Positions 37,265 through 52,879 of a stretch of DNA of 64,000 nt are shown piece after piece. Below the pieces are notes generated by a model. It was not told the origin of the DNA, made no database searches, and worked only from the letters and a program-made list of their open reading frames with translations. The stretch's first letter is position 1. Each line of letters starts with the position of its first letter. Position numbers and translations under genes: made by a program. Source of the DNA: Epiperipatus broadwayi (lineage: Eukaryota > Onychophora > Udeonychophora > Euonychophora > Peripatidae); assembly GCA_028023455.1 (NCBI GenBank), contig JAQFVV010000013.1, forward strand, positions 1,612,001 to 1,676,000, in the 5' to 3' direction.

Positions 37265-39840
37265 TATTATTATATGAATGTTAGAGAACTAAGAACAATA
37301 CTGAATGAAATTTATTTACAATCTTTATCTGAAAATTATGATATTCTGTTATTATGGTTAATAACAGATATAGAAGACTCATAAATTATGGATCATAGAT
37401 ATAATATTTATAGACAAAACAGAAATGATTGTATGTTTAGAAGGGATGGTGAAACATTTATAGCAGTAAATAAAATGCTAATTAATAAATGCATTAGAAA
37501 ATTTTTATTAATAAGATGAATCAACTTGGATTGAAATTCAAGTAAGCAATAATAAAAATTATTTTTAGCTTCTGTGTATATTTAATTAGAAAATTCTTTA
37601 GTAAGTGACATATGTGATCATTATCAAAACTAATTAACTATAATCATACTATTTTTATTGTTGGAGATTTTAATTGTCTTCAATTATAGTTAAATAATAA
37701 TATTAAGACCTGCATCTTACTACATTTAATTCAAATTCTCAAGTTGAAAGAAAGTAATTCAAATAAAACTCATCTAGATAAGATTCTGAATTTGATTCTG
37801 CACAAAAATACATATGAAATAGTGTGTAAATTATCACCATGAGTAATATTACCTATAGATAAATATTATTAGATCTAACATACAAAAGAAATAAAAAGGC
37901 AGATTGCAAAAAGATTTTAGAAAAGATAACTATGATTAGAATTTATTTTAATAATGTAATGACTTGAAGAAAGGTTTATAATAAGGAAGAAAATGCAAGA
38001 TTATAAAAATTATATTAAAAATTTGAAAATGGATTTTAAGTATCAGCTTATGACATTTTGGGATTTTAACTAATAGATCATTGTAACACAAAATATGGTC
38101 TGGCTGTCTAATTATAATGTTATAACATTAAGTGAATTCTGTCAACATTTTGAAAAATATTACTGTAATAAGACAAAAGTAACAACTAATGAGCAAAACA
38201 AAGCAAATTCTAATAAATCATAAAAAAATATATATTGTTCTCAATAAAAAACATAAATCACCAAGATAGTGAAAGAGCTATAAAAATTAACTTACAAATA
38301 AAAAGAATTTTAGTTTATATGAATTTCTAATATTTATTCTGAAAGGATTCCTTCAATCCAAAAATTATTGCAAGCATCATTAGACAAAGAGATTTTTCTT
38401 AGGGATTTAAAAATAATAAGAATTGTATCTGTTTAGAATGATCCAAAGATTTATAGAGCAATATCAATTTTACTAACTGGGTTTCTAAAATTTTGAAAAT
38501 TGTTTTTATTCAAAAATAAAAAATGATATTGATAAGATTATATCAAAATCTTAACATGGTTTTGTACCTAAAAACTCTGTCATTACTAATCTTGTAACAA
38601 TTCAAAATCATATAGCACATGCCTTAAATCTTATGAAAAAAATTGATGTCATATATCTGGAGATATCTGCTTTTTATTTAGTTTCTCATAAATTATTTAG
38701 TCAAATTGATTAAATTAAAAATACATATAAAAACTTAATTGGATAGCTTTTTATTTAAAAAAAATTATAAAATGTACATTTATCTCAATAGTGAATCTAG
38801 TAGATTAATAAAAATCAATCAAGATATATTTCAAGTAGTTTTGTCACCATTGTTATTTGGTAGACCAAGATAAGAATCATTCAGATATTTTATCATATGC
38901 TGATGATACAAAATAATTAAGGTAAAAAGTGACCCATTTGATATGGTTTAAATAGGTTTGAAAACTGGTGTATCATTAAAAGCATGAAAATAAATGTTTA
39001 GAAATATTGTTTTGTATTATATACCAGAAACTCTACAAATTACTATATAACTAACAAAAAAATTTGGAAAAAAAATTTATCAGGAATATCTTGGAATAAA
39101 TATTGATAGGATTAATTCCTATAACACACACTATAAAGAAATACAACAAAAAAATAAGTTATAAAACTATAGAAAGTTGTAATTATAAATTTATTAAACG
39201 CTCACTATTATTTCAGTAATAGTTTTAATAAGACTGTAAACCTTAGCAATGGGCGTCTGAAAAAATCGTCACCTACAGAGGTCCCTAGTGACGATTTTTT
39301 CAGACGCTCATTGCTAAGGTTTACAGCCTTATTAAAACTATTACCAAAACTATAGAAAGAATATTGAGAAATAGTAAAAACGTCTCCATAGAAAGGAAAT
39401 ATATTTATTTAAAACTCTTAGTATTGTCTATGATGCATTTTGGGATAGAAATATGAAATAGAAACAATGTAACAATGATGAACATATTACGGAAAATATA
39501 TAATAATTTTATTAAATATATAAATGCTAATCAGAAGTTTATTTGTAAAACAAAGACTATTAAAAGATCTAATATTATTATATAATACTTTACATGAGAA
39601 TTTATGTCTATCAAATTGTATAATTAAAATTAAATTTAAAGAAATAATTAGAAAAACAAGGTATCATGATGAAATAGAAATAACAACTACTAAAACTTTG
39701 TATTTAGAATACTCTATTTTACAGAGAATACGTAAGTTATTTAATTCCATTGATATTAATAATTCAGAAATAAACATTTTATCCATAAATTGTCACTTTA
39801 GTTTTACTGTATATTTATATTATATTTAGATTATCTACTA
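37265..39840 (+). mobile_element. Decayed LINE (APE endonuclease plus reverse transcriptase)
   Basis: Plus-strand fragments in element order are MNVRELRTILNEIYLQSLSE and DILLLWLITDIEDS (endonuclease start, about 37278-37380), IFIVGDFNCL (GDFN, about 37650), SVITNLVTIQNHIAHALNLM and DVIYLEISAFYLVSHKLF (RT motif A region, about 38578-38700), LSYADDTK (catalytic box, about 38893-38915), and a C-terminal frame at 39524-39829. Many stops and shifts are present, so it is inactive. The motifs suit the CR1/Jockey/L2-like group; the clade is uncertain. It is interrupted by the palindromic insertion at 39177-39345. Confidence 0.75.
39177..39345. mobile_element. 169-bp palindromic insertion with 14-bp target-site duplication
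   Basis: AAAACTATAGAAAG occurs at 39163-39176 and again at 39346-39359, bracketing the insert exactly. Positions 39216-39272 and 39288-39344 are inverted copies (57-bp arms, two mismatches) around a 15-nt loop (CTACAGAGGTCCCTA). The remaining 39 bp on the left are AT-rich. The CpG-containing arm (CGTCTGAAAAAATCGTCAC) differs in composition from the LINE it sits in. Confidence 0.9.
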
Positions 39841-39859
39841 TAAATGGTTTTTGTATTTT

Positions 39860-42144
<2,285 letters not shown>

Positions 42145-43420
42145 GGTTTAGTTTGCTAGTCATATTTTTCATTCTTAGATTTTATTTACCAATATCATTT
42201 CCAATTGTTTGCATATTTTTCTGTTGATTTACTACTGATGATTTTTCTCACTACCATCTTTAACCCTTCTGCTTGTGGTAATATTTATGTTGATCCGTAT
42301 GTTTATAATTGTAACTATAAATTTGAATATGGTGGGTTTTTTTTTTGCATCTATTTACTATTTAAAATATAATATATATGTATTTGAGTATGTACCTTTT
42401 AAGAACAATTTTTTTTTATTGCTTTAGTTCCAGCTTTGAATACTAATTCTCATTTATGAAGACAAAAGTCAGAAATTGACTTGAGATTAAGACATAATAG
42501 CATTATATCATCTGAGTATCTACTGAAACTTACAATAGATAGTTGTAGAATGAGGTGAAGAGAACTGCTTTTGTAAGCATATGAGAAAGTCATGTGATAT
42601 TTTTGTTTGTGTATTTGTTAATAATTAGGATTTCTAAATGGTCATTACTTTTTTAGTTTTGTGACAGTTTTATTGGTCAATTTATAAATAAAAAGAATAA
42701 CTGGCCAACTTGTTTTTCTTAGAAGAAAATGTCTATTATTTTTTTGAACAACATCTGTTTATCTGAGTCTTTTTTTATGATTGTTGTCCTTTTTTTTTTT
42801 TTTGAAGTTTAGCATTTTAACTGTATTCAGCTTAAGATTCTACATTGTTTCAATATTTGGCAAATTATAATATCAGGTATATGCACACATTGTAGTAATT
42901 TTTTTTTGTTATAATTTAAATGGAGCTATCTTTTAAAAACATATGAAAATACTACAGACATTGAAAAAAAATAAAAGATTTTGAAGATCAATTAATTTCA
43001 TGTGTAATCTGTCAGTTGCAGCAGGAAGGAAAGATATATAATCTACTAAGGATTTTTAATGTCATTTGTGAATATTTTGAAATTATATCAAAGGTGATAC
43101 ACAAAACAATTTCATTTAAAAATTGTGATATATATATATTAACATATTTATCATTGAATAAAGATATCTATTTATTATGACTTATCATTTGTGTTTGTGT
43201 CAAAAGAACTCAACGAAAATAGAATGTGTATATGTAATCAAATATTGGACTCTATTTTCATTATCTTGGTGAATTATTATGTGGGTTTTTAAAAAAAAAA
43301 TTTAAAAATTCAAATTTAGTTTATATTTTTCTTAATATGCCAACTGTTAGAAATAAGATAAAAGTTAAGATACAGTATTTTGAAGGGTATTCTTTTTCTT
43401 CTTTATTCAGTTGATACTGA
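42145..43420. other. AT-rich, no recognised feature
   Basis: Only homopolymer tracts were seen. Confidence 0.5.
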
Positions 43421-43515
43421 TTTAACTAGTGGCAGTCTATCCAGAAATTGAATTGGGAAGCTTTATATTTCTGAATATTGGATTTTAGGGTGAAGTTTTA
43501 ACCAACTAGGTTATT
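43420..43515 (-). repeat. tRNA-derived SINE head
   Basis: Read on the minus strand, CCTAGTTGGTTAAAAC (about 43510-43495) is an A box and CCCAATTCAATTTCTGG (about 43457-43441) a diverged B box, at a tRNA-like distance. The tail is not defined. Confidence 0.5.
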
Positions 43516-43529
43516 GTTTTAAAGGCAAA

Positions 43530-46190
43530 CAGTCAATACAAATTTATATACTTATCTATGAAAGTTCTCTTAATTTTTCTTTTTTTCTTTTTAAGGGCAA
43601 GGTTAATGAGTGTTTTCTAAATATTATGAATTATCACTCTAGATTTGTCATTATCACATGAGTAACATCTTCAAGTTTTTTTTCATCATTCTTATACAAA
43701 TATTCATTGGTATATGCATGGCCTGCTACAGGAAATATATATTGTTTAATCATTATTTAATATTTTTTTGTTTTTCAATGGGGCAGTTAGGTTTAAAAAG
43801 TAAGATGAATAGAAAGGAAATGGGAAATATATCTAAGTAGTAGAAAATGCAGATATGAATGAACATATATTCAATTGGAAAAATATAAGAATATTAGACA
43901 TAAAAGTAAAAAGAAGGAACTTTTAAAATATTTTTTGTTTTACAATGGCAAATAAATTCATAAGTCAATTCTATAGAGTATAATAATCCATAATCTTTAG
44001 AATTAGTGAGGATTCTCTTAAATATATAAAAATTTTTACTGACTATTGTATTTGACATAATAGCCTTCAGTTTTCAGAAATTTAAGTCCTCAGTCAATTC
44101 CGATGTTAGATTCTAATCTGTGCGTTATTACAAACAGAGAAAAGTATAAATAAAGATAAAAAAAATTATTAAAAGAAATAATAGATGATGGAAATAGTTT
44201 GACATATTAATTATAACTAAAATTACATCACAATCCTTAAAACATTCATGAAGAAAATGTTTATACATATTTTTTCATATAAAGTGAAAAGCATGATTAC
44301 CCTAGGCATTCACATTAGTTTTCAGTTTATATATTTTCAGTCTCATCATGAAAATTGGCAGCTAATCTTTTTTTTTGCTTTCATTTTCAAATTTAACTAT
44401 CACTTATTTTTAAATCATATTATTTGTTCTGTACATGACTCTTTCTCTGCTTTTTACCACTTTACTGTCTTTACTAATTATAACTTTTTTATTATTATTA
44501 ATAGTTTTCTGTCTAACACATAAGGATGCCTATGTATTTTTTTTTTTTACTTATTCTAATTTAATATAAATTAAGCTCCATAATAAAATTATAATAATTC
44601 CATGCTTTAATGTAAATGTTTTTTGTTTGTTTTTTTGCATTGAGTGAAATTTTTTTTTAAAAAAAATATTTATGTAAAAAACCACATTGCAAAGTCTTTT
44701 GAGAAAGTGCTTTGCACCAAAAATGTATTTAAAGCTTTAAATAACAAGTAATTCACAAAATTTCATTCCATGCAGCAAATCATTTATATTGATGCATGAA
44801 ATTATTCCTAATTTAGCTATGTTTTATAGGCAACAAACAGTATCTTTTTTTTTTTTTGTTTTGATTGTTCAAGTTTCATCTCTATTTATTCTAAGAAAGA
44901 TATACAGTATACATTTTTTTCTTCTTTATATTGTTTATTTTAAATAAATAAAAAAAACACAAATCAATATAATAGTCTATTTTCTTATCAATTACAAATA
45001 TTTTTGCATATTTTAACTTCATTTGTATTTTGAATATTTTATTTTGCCTACTGATCTTTTGACAGATATATAAAAAAAAAAAATTGCTTAAATATCAATA
45101 AAGGTTAATAAAAAAATTTATGGCGTTGTAAATAATATAATAAATTGAGGAAATATAAATTCATCAAAGGGCTATCTACAATTTTATTCATTACTAAGTT
45201 GATGAAAAATTGACTAATTTTTACAGGATTTATATTTTAGACTCAACTGTTCTTGTCAATTGCCTTGAAAGAAGACCATTTTCATATCAAATTTAGCAGT
45301 TTCATTTCTTTACATAACACTAATATGATCCATTTGATGTTAAAAGTTTGATTATTTAATTTAGCAATTTTATTTTAATATTGCTCATTTCACAAGGTCT
45401 ATTTCACACACACAAGGGAGAGTTATTTAAAGTCATTTTTCCCCAAAGAATCTTGCATAATAAATTAAATATATAATAAACTAGTTAGTGGCAGTGTAAA
45501 TACTATAATAAATAGAAATTAAGTTAACAAAGACACTTGAGTTCCACGTATTTGCCTTTGAAAGATTGAATAGTAGCACTGTAAATAAATTGAAGCAATA
45601 TAAATTCATGGAAAATCCATCTATAAATAAATAATATTTTATCAATTGTTATACTCGTGATAAAATTCATCAGTCTCTCAAAGACATATACTTTGAATTT
45701 AAATGTTTTTGTCAACTTAATTTCTATTTATTGTATTATTTACAGAGCCAGTAACTTGTTTATTATATATTTAGATATCTATTTTAACATGTAAAGTTTT
45801 TTGGTGTGGGGGGATTGTATAACTCTGACTTGTATATGAATATTTGTGGAAGAGTGGTGATCATTATTAAAATAAGATTGCAAAATGTAATATTTGATCT
45901 TTAACATTACAGAGATTACATTAATAGTTTTCAAATAGAAATGAAGTTGCTGTGTTTGATGTGAATTAGTTATTTCTTATCATGGCAGTTGACAAAAATA
46001 GCCAAATCCACGATGATGTATGTCCTGTAGAGATTGATTCGTTTTCTTTGTTAATGTAGCAATGGATAATATATTATTTGTAGATGGCAGTTGAAGATCA
46101 TTTTGATTGGGTTTATAATCTTGCAATCATATTTTAAAATTTTTCAGAGTATCCATAAAGTAAACTTTTGTAATGTTTTTATATTCCACT
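43530..46190. other. AT-rich, no recognised gene
   Basis: A weak duplication is present: GAGGAAATATAAATTCAT at about 45148 and GAAGCAATATAAATTCAT at about 45592, with related flanks. Open frames (43658-43840, 44248-44523, 45524-45715) show no known domain. Confidence 0.45.
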
Positions 46191-46599
46191 GATATGGTGT
46201 CCAATTTTTATGTCTGGGTATAAGTTAGGTGAAATGACAGTTCTATATATAGGTAAATTAAATGTAGTAGTTATTTCACTGTAATGAAATACTCTATCTT
46301 TTAACTTATTAAAAGCAGCAGCAACACATTAGAGTTTATGTTGTACTTCAACATCTTAGTCACTTTTCTATTTATAAAACTACCAAGATATTCAAAATAG
46401 TTTATATTGTAGTTGATAACCATCCAAGCTAAAAGTTGCTGAAAATTTTTCTTCCATCACTGGTTGATAAAGAAAAGTTTTTTGAACATTAATTATATGG
46501 TGCATTCAAAAAATTAAGAACATTCTCTACATTGTCTTTTGAACTGGTAAAAAAATAGCTTAACCATTAGCATACTGTAAAACCATAATCCGAGAAGAA

Positions 46600-48720
46600 A
46601 AAGTTCTTGTTTCAAATTAAAAAATTCCATCATCAAATCTGTATTGTATCTTGATCGATGTTTGATTAAACTGCCTATGAAAAATTCCAAAGACCATTGT
46701 CATAAAAATTGAAAACAATGTTGGAGCAAGATCACATCCTTGTTTAACACCATTTTTCATGTCAAATGTTTCAGATTTTCCACCTGTAGTAATAGCACTT
46801 GCTCTCATTTAATCATGTACTTTCTATATAATGTTAATAAATTTTGTGGATGACCAACTAATTTCAAACAATATAATAGATCCTTACTATTAACTTAATC
46901 AAGTGCTTTAAACAAATCAATAAAAGCAATATATCTTGCATTTGCCAAGCAACAAAAACCATATCTATAGTGCTTCTTAATTCTCTAAAACCACTTTGAG
47001 TTCTTGTAACCATTCTCTATAACTGGAAGTAAACTATTCAACAAAATTATTAAAGGTAGCTTTGCTATAATGTATAATAATGATATTCCATGATCGTGTT
47101 CTACTCATTTTGTTTTAAAATTGAAATAATAAAAGCATGCTTAAGATTGAGTGACTCAAATTCATAGTTTGAAAATTACAAAAATTTTGAGAATATTATC
47201 AACATATTTTAAAACTTCTCTGGGCATTTTATCAAGACCTGCACTCTTTCCATTTTTAAGATTACAAAGAACTGTTTTGACTTTTTTAAGCTGAATATTT
47301 TTGTTCTAATCTAAATGAATAGATACAATTGATATATTGTTAAAAAGTCATCTTGAATTATTATTATTCAAAAGATGATCCAAATATTTCTTCCATCTGT
47401 TCAAAATATTATTATCATCATATGAAAGATTGCCCTTGCTAGATTTAGTAGCATTGTGATACCATTTCTCTGATCCATATCTTGCTTTCAATGCAGCAGA
47501 AAAAGATATAGAATGATCACATTCATGTCTGTATCTTCTTTGTAGTTGTAATTTATTAAACATTTTTGAACCTTCCTGTTAATCATCCAACTTCTGTCTT
47601 TATATTTTTTATGAAGTTCCACATCTAATCTACAATTCTTCCAGCAGAAAATGTTGCATGTATTCTTTTAATTAAATCACTAATAACAAGATCATTGTCA
47701 GAAAAACAATCACGATTCTTTTTTTTTTTTCTAGTGAACTCAAGATTAAATATACTGAATTCATACACATTCCTTGAGAGAATTCCATGCTATAGTAATA
47801 TGACGATTCTAAAGATCAAAATTAGCAATTTTAGTGTTTGGTAGCTATTGAAAGTATTTTTTATACATTCTTTTCAAGAACATACGTCATCTTTCTTGTG
47901 AATGTGATTGAAATAATAATCTATTTTTTAATGCAACTATCATTTTAAATTTGAAGTATACTAATCTATGATCTGTCCAACAATCTGTTTTTATAAATGC
48001 TCGTGTAATGTAAACTCTTGTATTTTTGACTTCTAATTATAATATAGTCAAGTAAATGCCTTTTTTTGAATCTAGACACATTCATATTTTCATAATGGTT
48101 TTTCTGTGTAAAAAATTTGTGATGGTTCACCCATGCCTTGTGCATAAAGATAATAACAAACCATTTGAATTTATAGCATCAATACTACTATTTTCAATAA
48201 CTGTTGATCAAACTTTACTATTTGTACCAACACATGCATTGAAGTCTCCAAGAAGAAAAAATTGATCTTTTAATGGTAATGCTGTAATAATGCTATCCAA
48301 CAAGGAAGAAAAACTATACATTTCTGAATTCTCCAAATCTAAGGTGGTAACATAGGCATTAATAAAATGAGCATTAGTACCATTATGCAAGACAAGTTTT
48401 CATTTCATTAGATTTTCATTGATACAGGGAGAAATCCCAATAATAGAAAATATTAAATTGCATTTTACAGCAAATCCAACATCCTGCATTCTCCTTTAAT
48501 TGTCTTGATTGTCTTTCCAAAAAAATCAATATCCATTCATCTATTCTATTAAACTTCCTCTGCAGACAAATTTGACTAAAAGCAACTATGTCAATTTTAA
48601 ATCTTGACAGCTCCACAGCCATAAGGGCAGTCCTCCTCCATTCTAGTTTTGAAGAGTTAGTATCAAACACATTTTTGCACATTTCACGTAATATATTTTG
48701 AAAAAGTTAGATTCATAATT
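46600..48720 (-). mobile_element. Decayed LINE, endonuclease and reverse transcriptase (RTE/CFDP2-like)
   Basis: On the minus strand, 48682-48416 encodes EWRRTALMAVELSRFKIDIV, the N-terminal block of the endonuclease often annotated as craniofacial-development-protein-2-like. Frame 48390-48208 has FINAYVTTLD and QFFLLGDFNACVGT (GDFN). Frame 46808-46617 has FDMKNGVKQGCDLAPTLFSI, the reverse transcriptase block before the catalytic Asp pair, followed by YRFDDGIF where YADD-like sequence is expected. Many breaks; inactive. Confidence 0.75.
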
Positions 48721-49290
48721 TACCTCTGCGTCTTGCTGTACCACTATTATTATTATTATTTCTACCATTGAACTGATTAATCTACCAGGTGCAACAAACT
48801 ATGAACCAAACTGTGAGTCACATCATATTTAGATCACACTTTTTAGATCTTTTCATTCCAATGGCAGGCAAGGATGGGATCCCTAAATAGGGTTATCTAA
48901 ACATACAATGTTTGTAAGCTGATGCTCCTGCCTAACTTAAATCTAGCAATTATATTATCTTGAGAAAAGATCATAACTAAAGACTGACCCTATCATTGCT
49001 TTCTTAATTCTTGAGCTTGTTAAAAAAAAAAAAAGTAAAAGATAATTGAAGTCACAAATGTTGTTCGTATATTGTTAAAGAATGAAAATGTTGCAAAAAC
49101 ACACAATCCCATTGTCATAGTATAAGGAGAGGTCTGATGAAATGAGCAGCTCGTGATGACTAGGTCCTCCCTTTAATGATTGAAGGAAAAGAGACAAGAC
49201 TGTTTGTGTCAGAATATCTAGCCTTTGAAGAACCATCATCTTATTTTACAAGGCAGAAGGAACTCTTGGTCGGATACTGTTTATTTGTTA
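48721..49290. other. Unassigned spacer between two LINE remnants
   Basis: Somewhat GC-richer than average, possibly LINE 5' untranslated sequence. No domain is recognised. Confidence 0.4.
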
Positions 49291-49299
49291 TTCACATTA

Positions 49300-51180
49300 G
49301 GCCTTCATATCAGATCATTCCACTAGCTACCATTTGCAGAATCCACTGATAACCTGAGTGCGGCATTCAATTCCCAATATATATCTTTATCCATCTTTCA
49401 TCAAGTGATCTTAACAGTCTTTGAATTGCTCTACTATTAAGTGCTCAAGTCTCAGATTCTAAAGTAAGAATAGGTAAAACACCTATTAAAAATATTTTTT
49501 TAAAAACATATATGCATATTTCATTTTAATATTAAATTATTTCTAGCAAAAAACACTCCATCTAAATTTAGTTTTATGATTAATTTCATCCATTATATTT
49601 CCATCTATGTTAATAATCTGATTAAGGTATTTGAAATTGTTTAATCCTATTTTCTTACTTTCATTTGATAATTCTTACATTTCCTGAAACTCTAGCATTA
49701 TTTAAAAAATAGCCACATCATCTGCAAAATCTAGATGACAAGTAATCTCAAACTATTTTTATTTTCTTGACATTCCATTTTAAGCCACAAAATAATTTCT
49801 GTAAAACTGCTGTAAAATATTTTAGACATATGAAATCACTCTATCATAAACCCTTACTGACATTAATTTTCTTAGTGAAACCATGTAATTTAATCAATGC
49901 TGTTGTATTTCAATAAATATTTTTTCAAAATATGATAAAATCCTAGATTTATATCTTTTTAGTTCAAAGCTTTAATCACTGTGGAAATGCGTATGGAAGC
50001 AAATGCCCTTTTATAATCCATAAGTTCAAAGCATAATAGGAACTCATAATCATTGATCCTTTCCGTAACTTATATCAATTATTTTGTATGTGATCCTTTA
50101 TGTTAAAATCACTTTTAAATCCAATTTGTTCTTGGGCTTTTTTTTTTTAATCTAAAAGTTATTGCAGATATAATTATTTTGGTAAAAAATTTGAATAAAA
50201 CTGCTAAAAGATGGATGGATCTGCAATTTTGAATATTTTCTTTATCATCTTTTTAAATTTTCAATCTTACTATTGCATTTTGACAATTTTCTGATACATT
50301 ATTATCATTTAGATAATTGGTATATTGTTTTGCAAATAATTTTTCTCTCTTTTCATGGAGCTTCTCCCTTATTAATAGATTTAATTGTATTTCTCATTTT
50401 TTCATTTAAAAATTATTAGCAGTTCAGAAGATATAGTAAGCATAGTTAGTGTTTATTTTCTTGTTGTGTTTTTTATTACCAAAAAATTTTTCAAAACATT
50501 TTGTGATATCTTTTTTTTTTTTTTTTAAGTTGTAATTTCATCTTTTCGGCTTTTCTTGCCAATTCACAATTATATTTTTTTATATCATTACTAATTCATT
50601 TTAAATAATTCTACAATTCTTTTTAATGGATTTTTTTGTTGTTGTTGTTGTTGATATTTTATAATTGTATTGATTTTTATCAAATCTGAAACATCTTCAG
50701 AATCTTGCAAATTTAATTTAAATTCATTGGATTGTTTCTAAAGATTAAAAATATTAACTGCTTATACTGTCTTTCTTAATGGTTTTTTATCTCTAGTTTG
50801 CATTAACATTTATCTTATATCTGACTAATTTATAATTACTTCCTGTATTGAATCTAATAAGAACATTAAAACCTTGACATACATATTTTCTGTTAATCAA
50901 AATATAATCCAGTTCTCTGTATTTTCATTTGGATACTTCCATTTCCCTTTAATATTTTTCTCAAAAAAAGAATTCCTAATAAACATTTCTATCACCATAA
51001 CAAATCTATCCATAGTACTTCAATCTTACAATGTTTACCAATTCTAGCATTAAAATATTGCTTGGGTGATCCAAAGTATTTTTATCCACATAAAAAAACC
51101 TTCTACTTGTTCAACATGGGAAATTGTTGGGACATAAATGTGAATTTTCAGCATTTAGTATCTTTTGTTAATTTGAATAA
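49300..51180 (-). mobile_element. Second decayed LINE, reverse transcriptase part
   Basis: Minus-strand fragments are LMDYKRAFASIRISTVIKAL (RT motif A region, about 50031-49973), ITCHLDFADDVAIF (catalytic box, about 49744-49703), and LESETxALNSRAIQRLL followed by DERWIKIYIGN (C-terminal block, about 49470-49370). A weaker endonuclease-end similarity lies near 50930. The motif sequences differ from the LINE at 46.6-48.7 kb, so this is a separate family or copy. Confidence 0.65.
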
Positions 51181-51210
51181 CTAATCTTGTCATTTTATCT
51201 GATATAAAAA

Positions 51211-52240
51211 CCGGCAAAACTCTCTCTATATATATTGCCACTCAGTGCAAACCAAAGTAATCAATGGATGTCAGAAGGCTTGTGTATAAAATCCCCATCT
51301 AGTACCTACTCATCCAATATCCCCAAACTAGTTTCTGACTTGTGGCCTTTGTCAGTGAGGAGCCTTGGATCTGATAGCACTGCATCTAGATCTTAGGATC
51401 TAATGCAGCCCTCCAGCAATCACCTTTTATCTATACTTAATTACAAAACTATCGAAAACACCATTAATATTTTCAATCCAAGCTCAGTAGCTTATATAGT
51501 CTTATAGGTCTGAACCCAGTTCAGTACATATACATTTTGGTGTCTTAGGTTCTTTAATAACCATAGCCACCATTATCCTATTAGGCAGGATTGGTTTTAA
51601 GCCAATAAACATCACATGATCACCATTTCCTATGCTTGCTCATACCTGTTATTAAAATAGGCAAAACTCTATACATATTGCCACTCAGTGCAAGCCAGAG
51701 TAATCAATGGATGCCAGAAGGCTTGTGCATAAAATCCCCATCTAGGTGCAATCATGCCTAATAGGATAGTGATGGCTATGGTCATTAAAGAACCCAAAAC
51801 ACCAAAATATATATGTACTGAACTGAATTCAGACCTATACGACTATATAAACTACTGAGCTTGGATTGAAAATATTATGATGTTTTCAATTTAAGACTCA
51901 TAGAGTTTTGTAGTTAAGTAGAGATAAAAGGTGGCTACTGGAGGTTACATTAGATCCTAAGATCTAGGTGTAGTGCTATCAGATCCTAAGATCTAGGTGT
52001 AGTGCTATCAGATCCTAAGATCTAGGTGTAGTGCTACCAGATCCAAGGCTCCTCACTGATGAAGGCCACAAGCCAGAAACTAGTCAAGAGATATTGGATG
52101 AGTAGGCACTAGATGGGGATTTTATGCACAAGCCTTCTGGCATCCATTGATTACTCTGGCTTGCACTGAGTGGCAATAAGTATAGAGTTTTGCCTGTTTT
52201 AATAACAGTTATGAGCAAGCATAAGAAATGGTGATCATGT
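51211..52240. repeat. Inverted pair of the ~422-bp repeat family
   Basis: A forward unit (about 51211-51640) and the start of a second forward unit (about 51655-51745) are followed by a reversed unit (about 51750-52240). CACTCAGTGCAAGCCAGAGT and GAAGGCTTGTGCATAAAATC recur in both orientations. Unit ends abut as in a tandem array. The pair could fold into a stem of over 400 bp. Confidence 0.85.
51952..52042 (+). repeat. 29-bp tandem repeat, three units, within the 422-bp family
   Basis: The unit, starting AGATCCTAAGATCTAGGTGT, begins at 51952, 51981 and 52010. Most family copies have one unit. Confidence 0.95.
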
Positions 52241-52674
52241 GATTTTTATCTGTTATACCGTCAATGTCCACAATGTTATTCCTTCACTCTACTTACACTG
52301 AATTCCATTTTATTTCTATTCCCAATATTTGAAACTTTGTAGTGAAGTATATATCCATTTTTTAAATCAATTTTCATTTCACTTTTTTTTTCTATTGTAA
52401 CAAAGCTTAATAAGGCTCCATTTAATATTAGACAGTTCTATCAATTCATTCAATCTTTCATTTGAAAATGATGTGCAATTGTAATTACTTTTAAAACAAA
52501 TCATCTTTGAATTGTAGCCTGGATCTACAACCAAAAATTCTTAGCATCCTTTGTTTTCAGACATCAGCCACTGCATAGACTGACAATTTTACAACTGATA
52601 AAAATCATTCACACACATACTTATCCTATCTTAAGCATAAATCATCAACTGATGTTTCATCTAATAACTATCAG

Positions 52675-52770
52675 GCAACTGAGAAGAAAAACAACAATGA
52701 TATTAAACTTAGAGATAGCAACTGAGAAGGAAGACAACAATGATATTAAACTTAAAGATAAAAACACCAA
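52675..52770 (+). repeat. 53-bp tandem repeat, two units
   Basis: GCAACTGAGAAG.AA.ACAACA and the following ATGATATTAAACTTA occur at 52675 and 52728. Confidence 0.85.
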
Positions 52771-52879
52771 CAAACTCACCATTCTGACTGATGCATATTG
52801 GTGAACAGCCCATTTATGTTTTATATCATATGAATAATCATATATTAAAAAGAGCTGCAATGGCAAGTACATATAATAT

